From: JAFGBZ01 sp043817715
GTDB taxonomy: Archaea > Iainarchaeota > Iainarchaeia > Iainarchaeales > JAFGBZ01
Length of the DNA stretch: 37,216 bases
Assembly: GCA_043817715.1 (NCBI GenBank)
Contig: JBDRGO010000030.1
Span: 1-37,216, forward strand
Direction: 5' to 3'
Part shown: piece by piece, positions 22,831-30,863 of the stretch
How the letters are laid out: every line of letters begins with the position of its first letter
Numbering within the stretch: the first letter of the stretch is position 1
Notes under the pieces: model-generated
Told to the model about the DNA's origin: nothing
Seen by the model: only the letters and a program-made list of their open reading frames with translations
The model's database searches: none
Translations under genes and position numbers: made by a program

Positions 22831-24267
22831 ATGGAAGAAAAAAAACAAACCCTTGGATTGACCGTGAAAAAAGAACAGGACTTCAGCGAATGGTATAATC
22901 AGGTTGCATTGAAATCTGAACTCGCTGATTACGGGCCGATAAAAGGATTCATGGTTATCAGGCCAAGAGCTTATGCAGTATGGGAAAAAATTCAGGAAGA
23001 ATTCAATAAAGTAATTAATGAAAAAAAAGTTTCAAATGCATATTTTCCTTTATTGATTCCAAAAAGCTTTTTTGAAAAAGAAAAAGAACATGCAGAAGGA
23101 TTTGAACCTGAACTTGCATGGATTGAAAAAAACGAATTAAATGCGGAAGAAGAAAGAGTAGCCATAAGGCCGACAAGCGAAACAATAATGTATGATTCTT
23201 ATTCAAAATGGATCCGCTCCTGGAGGGACCTTCCTTTAAGAATCAACCAATGGTGCAATGTATTAAGATGGGAAGTGAAGCAGACCAAATTATTCCTGCG
23301 CACAAGGGAATTTTTATGGCAGGAAGGGCACTGCGTTTATGAAACAGAAAAAGAATGCATTAAAGAAGCATTAATGTTTCTGGATGAATACAAAAAATTA
23401 ATTGAAAATCATTTAGCAATTCCAGTTATTACTGGAGAAAAAACTCCTGCTGAAAGATTTGCAGGAGCAAAGCAGACATTTACTTTGGAAGCATTAATGC
23501 CTGACGGAAAGGCGCTTCAAATGGGAACTTCGCATAATTTAGCGCAGAATTTTTCAAAATCATTTAACCTGAAATTCAATAACCAGAACAAGGAAGAAGA
23601 ATTTGCATGGCAGAATTCATGGGGCATTTCAACCCGCCTGATTGGCGCGGTTTTAATGGTTCATGGAGACAACAAAGGATTGGTATTGCCTCCGAAAATC
23701 GCAAAAGAAAAATGCGTTATTGTCCCGATTTTATTTGACAAATCAAAAGAAAAAATATTAAATAAAGCAAATGAACTAAACAAAGAATTAAAAGAATTCA
23801 ATTGCTTTGTTGATGACAGAGACAATTATTCAGCAGGATTCAAATTCAATGAATGGGAACTGAAGGGAATTCCTTTAAGGATTGAATTAGGGCCGAAGGA
23901 TTTGGAAAAAAACCAATGTGTTTTGATTAGAAGAGATAATGGAAACAAAAAAAATATTGCATTAAAAGACACAAAAAAAGAAATCGGAAAAGAACTTGAA
24001 TTAATGCAGAAAGACATGCTTGAAAAGGCAAAAAAATTCCTGAAAGAAAACACAGTGAAAGCAGAGAACTGGAAGGACTTTGAAAAAGCAATCAAGGAAA
24101 GAAAAATGACTGAATGCTTTTTTTGCTTAAATGAAGAATGCGAAAAAGAAATCCAGGAAAAAACAACCGCAACATCAAGATGCATTCCATTTGAATCAAA
24201 AGAAAAAGGAAAATGCATTAAATGCGGAAAAGAAGCAGTAAAAGTTATTTTTGCAAAAGCTTACTGA
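22831..24267 (+). CDS. proS: Prolyl-tRNA synthetase, archaeal/eukaryotic type
   Basis: A 478-residue class IIa synthetase that charges tRNA-Pro. The N-terminus reads DFSEWYNQVALKSELADYGP; class II motifs include AIRPTSETIMY, LRTREFLWQEGH (motif 2) and VHGDNKGLVLPP (motif 3). The DRDNYSAGFKFNEWELKGIPLRIE region is the anticodon-binding domain. A C-terminal zinc domain with FFCLNEEC and CIKCG, and a terminal Tyr, are typical of the archaeal/eukaryotic type. The bacterial editing insertion is absent, which fits the separate YbaK protein. GTGAG lies just before the ATG. Two tRNA-Pro genes lie immediately upstream. Confidence 0.96.
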   Translation: MEEKKQTLGLTVKKEQDFSEWYNQVALKSELADYGPIKGFMVIRPRAYAVWEKIQEEFNKVINEKKVSNAYFPLLIPKSFFEKEKEHAEGFEPELAWIEKNELNAEEERVAIRPTSETIMYDSYSKWIRSWRDLPLRINQWCNVLRWEVKQTKLFLRTREFLWQEGHCVYETEKECIKEALMFLDEYKKLIENHLAIPVITGEKTPAERFAGAKQTFTLEALMPDGKALQMGTSHNLAQNFSKSFNLKFNNQNKEEEFAWQNSWGISTRLIGAVLMVHGDNKGLVLPPKIAKEKCVIVPILFDKSKEKILNKANELNKELKEFNCFVDDRDNYSAGFKFNEWELKGIPLRIELGPKDLEKNQCVLIRRDNGNKKNIALKDTKKEIGKELELMQKDMLEKAKKFLKENTVKAENWKDFEKAIKERKMTECFFCLNEECEKEIQEKTTATSRCIPFESKEKGKCIKCGKEAVKVIFAKAY

Positions 24268-24303
24268 AAGAATTTATTTGGCTCAGATTAGTTAACTCAA
24301 ATT

Positions 24304-24473
24304 ACTCAATCCAAATTATTACTCAATCCAAATTATTACTCAATCCAAATTATTACTCAATCCAAATTATTACTCAATCCAAATTATTACTCAATCCAAA
24401 TTATTACTCAATCCAAATTATTACTCAATTCAAATTATTACTCAATTCAAATTATTACTCAATTCAAATATTC
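24304..24473. repeat. Tandem repeat, 17-bp unit, ten copies
   Basis: ACTCAATCCAAATTATT repeats without spacers: seven copies to 24422, two with CAATTC in place of CAATCC, and a last diverged copy (24457-24473). The last copies overlap the final codons and stop of the GNAT gene. The repeat fills the gap between convergent proS and GNAT. The unit length is not a multiple of three. There are no unique spacers, so it is not CRISPR. Confidence 0.95.
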
Positions 24474-24914
24474 TTCTTCCCCGAGTTCTTTTGCATAAAT
24501 TTCCACCGGTTCGCCGTCTATTTTTTTATGGTGAATTCCTTCAAAATAGAATCCATGCGATTCATAAAGCTTTTTTGCAGTCAGGTTGCTTTTTTTAACC
24601 AATAATTTCACCTGTTCAATTGAAAGCTCCTGCAAAAAAGTCAGGGCAAATTCAACCAATTTTTTCCCATAACCTTTTTTTCTATAGCTGTGCTTGACTG
24701 ACAGGCCGTTTATTCTTGCAGTGTCTTCATCCAAAAACTCTAATTCAATGAATCCGACAAAAGACTTTTCTTCAGTTAATTTAAATAATTTAATTAAAGG
24801 ATTCTGCATTCTTTCCTCTAATTTTGTTTTATTCCATTTAATGTAATTGAATTCCCTTGACAAAAGGCGCTTTATTTTATTTAAGTCACTTTTTTCAGCC
24901 AATTCAATTTTCAT
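24459..24914 (-). CDS. GNAT-family N-acetyltransferase
   Basis: A 151-residue acetyltransferase. The acetyl-CoA loop is SYRKKGYGKKL (Q/R-x-x-G-x-G/A), preceded by INGLSVKHSYR and followed by QVKLLVKKSNLTAKKLYESHGF, the usual C-terminal strand and helix. Substrate unknown; the closest style is RimI-like or amino-acid acetyltransferases. The last codons EEEYLN and the stop lie within the 17-bp tandem repeat, so the C-terminus may have changed as the repeat expanded. Its ribosome site lies in the loop of a hairpin next to the ATG. Confidence 0.82.
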   Translation of the reverse strand: MKIELAEKSDLNKIKRLLSREFNYIKWNKTKLEERMQNPLIKLFKLTEEKSFVGFIELEFLDEDTARINGLSVKHSYRKKGYGKKLVEFALTFLQELSIEQVKLLVKKSNLTAKKLYESHGFYFEGIHHKKIDGEPVEIYAKELGEEEYLN

Positions 24915-24937
24915 TTAAAGCACCTCTCCGTGCGTTA
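24915..24937 (-). promoter_or_regulatory. Hairpin holding the GNAT ribosome binding site in its loop
   Basis: In mRNA sense GCAC-GGAGAG-GTGC, extended by TTAA/TTAA with one mismatch, ends at the ATG. GGAGAG, the ribosome site, is the whole loop. Compare the hairpins before the CYTH, PIN and TatD genes. Confidence 0.5.
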
Positions 24938-24949
24938 AATCTTTTAAAT

Positions 24950-25630
24950 TCATTTCAAATCCCTTTCAGTCAAAGAATCAATCTCTTCTGATGAAATTGC
25001 ACAACCAGCAAATTTTAAAGCATATAGTGTGGCCTTCAATGACTCAAATTCCTCGCTTAAATCACTGCAGAACAGCCCCTGCCTGAAAGCCATAACCATT
25101 AATTCAGCCGAACGGACAAAATTTGCTTTTCCTATAACATCATTTAATTTATCCAATGAATCCTTATCAACTGAAAAGCTCTGATTGTTTCTTTTTTCAA
25201 GAATCTGCTTCAATCGTTTAGGGGATTCAATAATCATTCTTGCGGTTCTTTCATCAACCGCAGCAAAACTTGTTTTGAACTGCTTCAATAAGGCAAGCAT
25301 TTCCGCTTCCCCTTCATGAAGAAGCCTGAAAGGATGGTTTCCTGCCCAAAAAACATTATTTGCAAGCTCAAGTATTTCGTTTTTTCTTTCCTCAGTTTCT
25401 CCGTCAGGGGGCGCCAGTTTAATTAAGCCTTCATCAACCAGTTTTTTGATCCTTAATGCATTCAATTCAAACCTTCTGATCTGCATCGGCTTCTTGACCG
25501 ATTCCCTGTAAACAGAAGAAGGAACAATCAATTCAATGTTGTTTTTCTGAACAAAATTGGAAAGAATAGGCGTCAGGCATTTTTCACTTAAGCAGATTAT
25601 TGTGCTTGAATCCATTACAATCCTTTTCAT
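24950..25630 (-). CDS. PIN-domain protein (predicted metal-dependent RNase)
   Basis: A 226-residue protein with a PIN-like N-terminal part. Acidic residues expected at the active site are D7 (IVMDSST), E42 (VYRESV), E107/E109 (HEGEAEML) and D125 (AVDERTAR). The C-terminal ~90 residues are helical and unassigned. PIN proteins cut RNA as toxins or in rRNA maturation; no antitoxin-like partner is adjacent. It is followed downstream by GNAT on the same strand and preceded by a helical protein gene. The ATG sits right after a hairpin hiding GGAGG. Confidence 0.72.
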   Translation of the reverse strand: MKRIVMDSSTIICLSEKCLTPILSNFVQKNNIELIVPSSVYRESVKKPMQIRRFELNALRIKKLVDEGLIKLAPPDGETEERKNEILELANNVFWAGNHPFRLLHEGEAEMLALLKQFKTSFAAVDERTARMIIESPKRLKQILEKRNNQSFSVDKDSLDKLNDVIGKANFVRSAELMVMAFRQGLFCSDLSEEFESLKATLYALKFAGCAISSEEIDSLTERDLK

Positions 25631-25653
25631 TTAAATTCCTCCAAGGGATTTAA
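25631..25653 (-). promoter_or_regulatory. Hairpin masking the ribosome binding site of the PIN gene
   Basis: In mRNA sense TTAAATCC-CTTGGA-GGAATTTAA: eight base pairs with one bulged A, the GGAGG split between loop and 3' arm, then the ATG. Another AT-rich hairpin (AAAATC-AAAG-ATTTT) lies just upstream. Confidence 0.5.
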
Positions 25654-25730
25654 AGATTTAAAATCTTTGATTTTAAATTCAATTCATTCACTCTCAAAAT
25701 TCTTTCAAAAATTCTTTTCTTTTTCTTCTT

Positions 25731-25830
25731 GCAAACTTTTTCTCCTTACAAAAGTTTTCTTTTTGCAAACTTTTTCTCCTTACAAAAGTTTTCTTTTTGC
25801 AAACTTTTTCTTTTTTAAAAAGAAAAAGTT
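25731..25830. repeat. 34-bp direct repeat in a T-rich 3' region
   Basis: A unit starting GCAAACTTTTTCTCCTTAC begins at 25731 and 25765 with a partial third copy at 25799. It ends in TTTTTTAAAAAGAAAAAG, a hairpin just past the stop of the 25834 gene (minus). GCAAACTT and AAAGAAAAAGTTTATT blocks are shared with 8640-8734, suggesting a common 3'-end element for minus-strand genes. Confidence 0.7.
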
Positions 25831-25833
25831 TAT

Positions 25834-26391
25834 TCATTCACTTTCAAGAAATTTCTTCAGCTGATTGACTCTTTCAATTATTTTTTTTTCTCCTGCCTGC
25901 TCGTCATGGATTTTTGTTCCGCCAATATAGCTCTGCAATTCTTCTTTGTCTGCATCAGTCAGTTCAGCGGCGCTTGTTAAGCTCAAACCCAAAGCATAAG
26001 CGGTTGAAGCCTGCTTTAATTTTGCCTTTTCAATCAGGTTAACAACATAATTCCCTATTCTTGAATCCAGTTCAATTGTCTGAGTCATTATCTTCTGAAT
26101 TATTAATTTGACTTTTTTCATATTGCCGAAACGGATTGCTTCAATCAATGCATCCAGATTAATCAGGATTCTTTCCTGTATTTTCGGCCATTTATCTGAA
26201 TCAGTTATGTGCCTTTTGCTTAAAAGCTTCTTTAAGGCATAAGAAATCAATGAAAGCTGTGCAGCCATTTTATCAGATGCAAAAACCGCTTCCTCAATTA
26301 ATTCATGCGTAATTTTGCCTAAACGGACTGCGTCCTTTTTTCTAAAGGCATCCCTAATCAAGGAAACTTTTCTTGCAAGATCAGACAACAT
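25834..26391 (-). CDS. All-helical protein of unknown function
   Basis: A 185-residue protein from ATG 26391; a TTG one codon earlier is in frame. It is predicted to be nearly all helix, with regularly spaced Leu/Ile and Lys/Glu, e.g. LARKVSLIRDAFRKKD and MKKVKLIIQKIMTQTIEL. The C-terminal part (LTDADKEELQSYIGGTKIHDEQ) has the look of a conserved functional loop found in PIN-associated archaeal proteins, but I cannot name the family. It lies ~200 bases upstream of the PIN gene on the same strand, separated by the 34-bp repeat. Confidence 0.6.
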   Translation of the reverse strand: MLSDLARKVSLIRDAFRKKDAVRLGKITHELIEEAVFASDKMAAQLSLISYALKKLLSKRHITDSDKWPKIQERILINLDALIEAIRFGNMKKVKLIIQKIMTQTIELDSRIGNYVVNLIEKAKLKQASTAYALGLSLTSAAELTDADKEELQSYIGGTKIHDEQAGEKKIIERVNQLKKFLESE

Positions 26392-26424
26392 CAAAAAAAT
26401 AAAAGAAGATACTTCTTTAAATAC

Positions 26425-26634
26425 TTATTTCTTTTTATGCGAAAAAAAGTCTTCCCTGCATTTGTCGCTGCAGAATCTTGCAGTATACAAATCACGCGAA
26501 TTATAATCCACTAATACTTCCCCGCAATTCAGGCACTTTTTAGCAGGCCTTTCCCATTCCTTTAAATTAGACAAACAAATACACCCAATAAAGTAATGAA
26601 TGAAAGGATTAATTAATTTTTCTCTTGACTGCAT
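26425..26634 (-). CDS. Small zinc-finger protein (TRASH/MYM-like)
   Basis: Up to 69 residues. The reliable part is the C-terminal ~45: CLNCGEVL and FCSDKCREDFF, i.e. C-x2-C and C-x3-C in a TRASH/MYM-like arrangement, ending in a basic tail. The only in-frame ATG (26634) overlaps the end of the TrmJ-like gene by 26 bases, and the segment it adds (LINPFIHYFIGCICLS) does not look like part of the fold. A TTG at 26574 would give a more natural protein of about 49 residues. Start therefore uncertain. It is probably cotranscribed with the methyltransferase. Confidence 0.55.
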   Translation of the reverse strand: MQSREKLINPFIHYFIGCICLSNLKEWERPAKKCLNCGEVLVDYNSRDLYTARFCSDKCREDFFSHKKK

Positions 26635-27313
26635 TGTTCGCGCTTTCTAAAACGCTTAAAATTGCTTTTGCCTCTGCCTCAGATGCAGGGCTCCTGCTTA
26701 TAAGCGCCTTGAATGCATTTAATGTCTTTTGCTTCTGCCTTATTTTTTTTCCTGCATAAATCAATTCATTGAATTCATGAATTAAAAGCTTTTTCAGGTT
26801 TTCATTAATTTGTTTCACTCTTTTTCTTTTGGTTTTTGCTGAATTCAATGCATACAAAACCACGGCAACTGAATGGCTTAAATTCATTGCCCTGTATTCC
26901 CTGCTTGTCGGAATTGTCACAAAAAAATCGCATTCATCCAGCTGCTCATTGGTTAAGCCGTTTTTTTCATTTCCAAAAACCAGTGAAATTTTTGAATCTG
27001 AATCTGCATACTGCTCTGCAAATTCCTGCAATGACTGTGTTGTGCGCTTTAATCCTTTTCTTTTGCTTAATCTTGCAGTAAATGCAACAGCAATATCTGT
27101 TCCTTTCACTGCCAAAGAAATTGATTTATGTTTTTCTGCGTTCAGAAGAATTTCTTTTGCATTCATTGCCCTACTTTTTGCTTCTCCATTCAAATGCTCT
27201 GCTTTAGGATTAACCAATGCAAGTTCATTTGCCCCAAAATTCTTCATTGCCCTTGCAGTAAAGCCGATGTTTCCACTGTATTCAGGCTCAGACAAAACAA
27301 TGCGTAAATTCAT
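26609..27313 (-). CDS. SPOUT RNA methyltransferase, TrmJ/LasT type
   Basis: A 234-residue protein from ATG 27313, which has GGTGAT at the right distance; ATGs at 27331 and 27319 lack it. It begins LRIVLSEPEYSGNIGFTARAMKNFG (a class motif). The knot motifs LVFGNEKNGLTNEQL and IPTSREYRAMNLSHSVAVVLY mark the AdoMet site. TrmJ proteins add 2'-O-methyl at tRNA position 32. A helical tail follows. Exact target (tRNA 32 or another RNA) is inferred from family only. Confidence 0.87.
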   Translation of the reverse strand: MNLRIVLSEPEYSGNIGFTARAMKNFGANELALVNPKAEHLNGEAKSRAMNAKEILLNAEKHKSISLAVKGTDIAVAFTARLSKRKGLKRTTQSLQEFAEQYADSDSKISLVFGNEKNGLTNEQLDECDFFVTIPTSREYRAMNLSHSVAVVLYALNSAKTKRKRVKQINENLKKLLIHEFNELIYAGKKIRQKQKTLNAFKALISRSPASEAEAKAILSVLESANNAVKRKIN

Positions 27314-27434
27314 TTTCATCACCAAATGCATTCAAAGGGAACACAAACCCCCCCTTTCCCCTTAAATTGCGCTTAAAAGCACAGTTAAATTGCATTAAGT
27401 AAGATTTTTATTTAATAAGCTCTTAATTTATGCA

Positions 27435-28718
27435 ATGAATAAGGAAACAATTATTATATTGCTGATTTCAGCATTATTGGTTCTGCCTAATGTTACGGCA
27501 ATCACTGCATTGGATGCAGTAAAATATGTAAATGAAGAAAATGATTTTCTTTTAAGCGGAGAAACAGTTGAACAGCCTGTTTCGCCGATTACCGTGGAAA
27601 AAGAAGACTTTTGGGCAGTTCCGGTCATTTACAATGAAACAATTTCAACTTATTTTGTGCTGGAAACAGATGCAAAAAAAATTTCTGAAAGCGAAATAAA
27701 GAACAGGCAGGCAGTTTCAATAAGCCATTTTTTAAGGGAATTGATTGGCTTAAGGCAGAGGTTTTCTGAATCGCTTTCAAATGAATGGATTGTTTCAAGC
27801 AATGTTTCAAGATTTTTTTCCTCAGTTACGCAGGTAATTGACAACGAATTTTTTGAAATGAATTTAATTGACACGGAAATGGACAGTACGGAAATAACTG
27901 CAAAAATTTCTTTAGTAAAGCAAAAGCTTTCGCTTCTTTCATCCAAAAGCACCCTTATTTCCAATGCAATCACTGAAACAATCCAGATGGAAAACGATTT
28001 TATTATTCAGCCAAGCGACGAAAAAATGAATGCATTGCTTGAATCCCTGAAGGAAATTTTCGCTGAAATTGATGAACTGAATTCAATCATTCCCCAGTAC
28101 TCAGCAAAAGTAAATGAATTAAAGCAGGTAATTTCATTAAGCGGGCATGAAAACGCGGCTGCAATGATAAAGTATGCAAATTCCCCTGACGAATTCACTT
28201 CACTGAATAAATACATCAATGATGCGGATACAATGAAGCAAAACATTGATTCAATCCAATTAAGCATTTCAGGCAAAGTTGATACATTTCTGGAAATAAT
28301 GGATTCAAGAATCCAAAGAAATGAACTGCTGAAATTAATTAACAATGAAGACAGTGAAATAGAAAAAAAATTGGGGGAAAAATCCTCAATTACCAAATTA
28401 ATTAACACGATTCTGGATGAAAAAAACAAAGGCAAATGGAAAAAATTCACTGAAGCCGAACAGGCCGAAGCAAACTGGATAAAGGCAAACAGATATCTGG
28501 AAGAGGAAAAATTCACGCTGGCAAAAGAATATTACTTAAAGGCAAGGGACAAAGCAATTGAAGCATTTCAGGGAGGCCAGAATGCGCCCCCTAAAGAAAC
28601 CCAATTAACAGAGGAACTGGTAATTCAAATGGTTATTGTTTTAATTGTTTTACTTGCAGTAATTTATGTATTCAATAACAGGCAGAAATTTTTTCCAAAA
28701 GAAGAAGAGGAAGAATAA
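27435..28718 (+). CDS. Secreted/anchored coiled-coil protein, unknown
   Basis: A 427-residue protein with a signal peptide (IIILLISALLVLPNVTA, about 5-21), a long external helical region with leucine heptads, e.g. LKEIFAEIDELNSIIPQYSAKVNEL, and a TPR-like hairpin near 350-385 (NRYLEEEKFTLAKEYYLKARDKAIEAF). A C-terminal membrane helix (VIQMVIVLIVLLAVIYVF) and a short acidic cytoplasmic tail follow. The stop overlaps the ATG of the next anchored protein by one base, so they are likely partners in the envelope. TTTTTATTTAATAAG about 27 bases upstream is a possible TATA box. Confidence 0.65.
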   Translation: MNKETIIILLISALLVLPNVTAITALDAVKYVNEENDFLLSGETVEQPVSPITVEKEDFWAVPVIYNETISTYFVLETDAKKISESEIKNRQAVSISHFLRELIGLRQRFSESLSNEWIVSSNVSRFFSSVTQVIDNEFFEMNLIDTEMDSTEITAKISLVKQKLSLLSSKSTLISNAITETIQMENDFIIQPSDEKMNALLESLKEIFAEIDELNSIIPQYSAKVNELKQVISLSGHENAAAMIKYANSPDEFTSLNKYINDADTMKQNIDSIQLSISGKVDTFLEIMDSRIQRNELLKLINNEDSEIEKKLGEKSSITKLINTILDEKNKGKWKKFTEAEQAEANWIKANRYLEEEKFTLAKEYYLKARDKAIEAFQGGQNAPPKETQLTEELVIQMVIVLIVLLAVIYVFNNRQKFFPKEEEEE

Positions 28719-29608
28719 TGAATTTTAAGGCAATTGCATTTATTTTAATTCTGCTTTATTCTTCTGTCTCATTTGCTTCGCCTTTGGTTGCTGTTTCAAT
28801 CAGCCCAGGCAATGGAACCCAAATAGATGAAATTTATGCATTTGAAAACTCTGAATATATCATAACCGTGCTGAACAATGAACCGCTGGAAATAAACAAT
28901 TTCAGGGTAAAAATCTCAACTGAAAAAGGGATTGAAATAATTGATGAAGAAGGAAAAACAAGAACTGAACAGGAATTTCCACCCTTAATAATGCCTCCTG
29001 GCGCAATTGATTCAAAAACAATCACTTTCACGGCAAAAGAAAACAAGGACGCAGAATACAGGATTTTTATTGATTACGGAATAAGCGAATTCACCCATCA
29101 AACAGTCACTTCAATCAAAACAAGAAAAAACATGATTGAATTTGACGCGCAGTTAGAGGAAATGAAAACAAAGGCAGAGGAAAAAAACAGGCTGCTGATT
29201 GAATTCAGGAACAATTCAAATAAAAAAATAAGAAACCTGAAAATTGAACTGGAAGAAAACGAATTCATTGAAATAAAAACCAAACCAATTGAATTTCAGG
29301 AATTCTCGCCCAATGAAAGCATCAGCAATAAGGCAATTGAATTCATTAATGTGAAAGAAATCAATAAACCTGTCGCATTAAAATTAAGGATTTCTTATTC
29401 CGATGAATTGGGAAAGCATGAATTAATCAAATCAGTTGAACTGAAGGCAAAAAATGAAAATATTTTCCTTCTTGCAAGCGCAGGAATTGTCATCCTGATT
29501 ATTCTTGGATACATGTTTTTAAACAAGCCAAAAGAACTTCCCCTGCAGGAACCGCCCCAGAGGCAAAGCAGTTTAGAGGAAGAAAAAAACAGGCTGCTGA
29601 ATGAATGA
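28718..29608 (+). CDS. Secreted/anchored protein with beta-sandwich (COG1361-like) domains
   Basis: A 296-residue protein: signal peptide (AIAFILILLYSSVSFASP), then two Ig-like beta-sandwich repeats. Both carry the 'ITVLNNEPLEINNFRVKIS' and 'LIEFRNNSNKKIRNLKIEL' pattern of archaeal S-layer-associated NEW3/APHP domains. A C-terminal membrane helix (IFLLASAGIVILIILGYMFL) precedes a short charged tail. Its start overlaps the stop of the upstream anchored coiled-coil gene. The pair resembles archaeal envelope complexes in topology; the actual role is unknown. Confidence 0.7.
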   Translation: MNFKAIAFILILLYSSVSFASPLVAVSISPGNGTQIDEIYAFENSEYIITVLNNEPLEINNFRVKISTEKGIEIIDEEGKTRTEQEFPPLIMPPGAIDSKTITFTAKENKDAEYRIFIDYGISEFTHQTVTSIKTRKNMIEFDAQLEEMKTKAEEKNRLLIEFRNNSNKKIRNLKIELEENEFIEIKTKPIEFQEFSPNESISNKAIEFINVKEINKPVALKLRISYSDELGKHELIKSVELKAKNENIFLLASAGIVILIILGYMFLNKPKELPLQEPPQRQSSLEEEKNRLLNE

Positions 29609-29609
29609 A

Positions 29610-30677
29610 TTAAACATAAATTTCAATCAGGTCCTTGTCCATTAATTTATAGTCCTTTGAAACCCTTTGCCCGGGAAATTTGGTTGAACCCCATACCCTG
29701 CAGTATTTCAGATTTTTGGCAAAATCCTTGTGCAGTGTTTTTGCGGCATCCTCTGCTGTTCCATTCTCCCTTAACACCAAAGGCTTTGAATAATCCACTT
29801 CCCCTCCAGGCTTTTTAGTGTAAACAGTTATCACTTTTAATAAATCAAATAATTTTTTTGCCAGCTCTTCTTTGTCATGCTCAATCAATCCGTTCAAAAA
29901 CAATGCCTTCTTGTATACAACTGACTTATCCATTAATTCAATTACTTTTTCTGCTGAATCAATTTCTTCTTCCAATAAAACACTTGCCTTATGCACTCCA
30001 AGAGTTTTAAGCAGTTCAATGAATTCAGTTAAAGGAATTTTAAGGAATTTTTTTCCTGAAACAGAAATTCCTTTCCCGCCCAGCTTCAGCTTGATTTTTG
30101 GCCTTGATTTATTCAAATAAATTTTTGCATTATTCAATTCATTCAGAATGATTTTTTTTTCCTCTTCAGTGGATGCCAGCACAGCCACTGCATCCGCAGT
30201 TCTTGCAACAGACAAAACCTGCAAACCGTTTGCTTTTCCTTTACTGCTTCCTTCAATTAATGCAGGCAATTCCACTAACTGGATTTTTGCCCCCTGAAAA
30301 TCAAGCATTCCTATTTCAGGATTTTTTGTAGTAAATTCATAAGAAGCTTCTTTTGCCTCAATACCGGTTAATTTATTCAGCAAATGGCTTTTGCCTGAAT
30401 TAGGCAATCCAATTAAAACAATCTGGCCGGCACCTTCTTTTTTTACATGAAGACTGTCCCCTGAACCCCTTTTCGCAGAAATTGTTTTCTGCTTTTCAAT
30501 CTGGCCCTTTATTTTCGCGATTTTACGGGACAATTCCCTGCGGACATTCTCGGTTCCCTTATGCTTTGGAACAGTGCGAGCCATTTCATACAAAGCAGAA
30601 AGCTTTTCCTCATTGGTTTTAGCCTCCTGGAACTTGCGTTCAGCAGCAAAATACTCAACACCGGCATTAACAGGCAT
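29610..30677 (-). CDS. Drg/Obg-type GTPase with TGS domain and degenerate G motifs
   Basis: A 355-residue protein from ATG 30677 with AAGTGAT upstream; the frame extends further but that part lies in the divergent spacer. A helical N-terminus (to ~80) is followed by the P-loop GLPNSGKS (90-97). The G3 motif of Drg proteins (D-L-P-G) reads E-L-P-A at 136-139, and no clear NKxD G4 motif remains. The distinctive SSKGKANGLQVLSVARTADAV stretch after G3 is kept. The last ~75 residues form a TGS domain. Drg proteins bind ribosomes; nucleotide specificity here is doubtful. Confidence 0.82.
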   Translation of the reverse strand: MPVNAGVEYFAAERKFQEAKTNEEKLSALYEMARTVPKHKGTENVRRELSRKIAKIKGQIEKQKTISAKRGSGDSLHVKKEGAGQIVLIGLPNSGKSHLLNKLTGIEAKEASYEFTTKNPEIGMLDFQGAKIQLVELPALIEGSSKGKANGLQVLSVARTADAVAVLASTEEEKKIILNELNNAKIYLNKSRPKIKLKLGGKGISVSGKKFLKIPLTEFIELLKTLGVHKASVLLEEEIDSAEKVIELMDKSVVYKKALFLNGLIEHDKEELAKKLFDLLKVITVYTKKPGGEVDYSKPLVLRENGTAEDAAKTLHKDFAKNLKYCRVWGSTKFPGQRVSKDYKLMDKDLIEIYV

Positions 30678-30726
30678 ACAATCACTTAAAAGCAAAAAGA
30701 ATAAGAAAAAAGCAGTTAAATTAATT

Positions 30727-30751
30727 TTCGGTTCCACTCCGGGCGGCTGGA
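30727..30751 (+). other. Fragment resembling the 3' end of a tRNA (T arm and acceptor)
   Basis: TTCGG-TTCCACT-CCGGG forms a five-pair T stem with a seven-base loop, followed by CGGCTGG and A, like tRNA positions 49-73. Position 57 is C instead of a purine. No matching 5' half (CCAGCCG) occurs nearby. GGTTCCA/TGGAAACC gives an alternative hairpin (30730-30755). It is a GC-rich island in AT-rich spacer at the edge of the oxidative pentose phosphate genes, so it could be an integration-site remnant or chance. Confidence 0.3.
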
Positions 30752-30863
30752 AACCAATTAGTTCAGTTAACAAAAAGCAAATTATTGATGATGTTTATTC
30801 TCAAAGGCTTTTCTTTCTTTGAAATGCATAACTGCTTTAAAACTATTGTTCTTTTTTTAATTC

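Noticed and set aside
24304..24473. CRISPR array
   Set aside because: Repeats are adjacent without spacers and only 17 bp long; no cas genes nearby.
24222..24605. 127-residue frame across the tandem repeat
   Set aside because: A 17-residue periodic peptide arising from a stop-free 17-bp repeat, flanked by the wrong strand of real genes.
26829..27365. 178-residue plus-strand frame
   Set aside because: Antisense to the TrmJ-like gene, which has clear SPOUT motifs; the frame is rich in Ser/Phe as expected of a shadow.
28007..28516. 169-residue minus-strand frame
   Set aside because: Antisense to the anchored coiled-coil gene; composition typical of antisense reading.
30727..30755. Split-tRNA 3' half
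   Set aside because: No anticodon-stem part precedes the T arm and no matching 5' half was found in the window.
30678..30773. N-terminal extension of the TGS GTPase
   Set aside because: It reads through the GC-rich tRNA-like fragment and a hydrophobic stretch unlike Drg proteins; ATG 30677 has a ribosome site.
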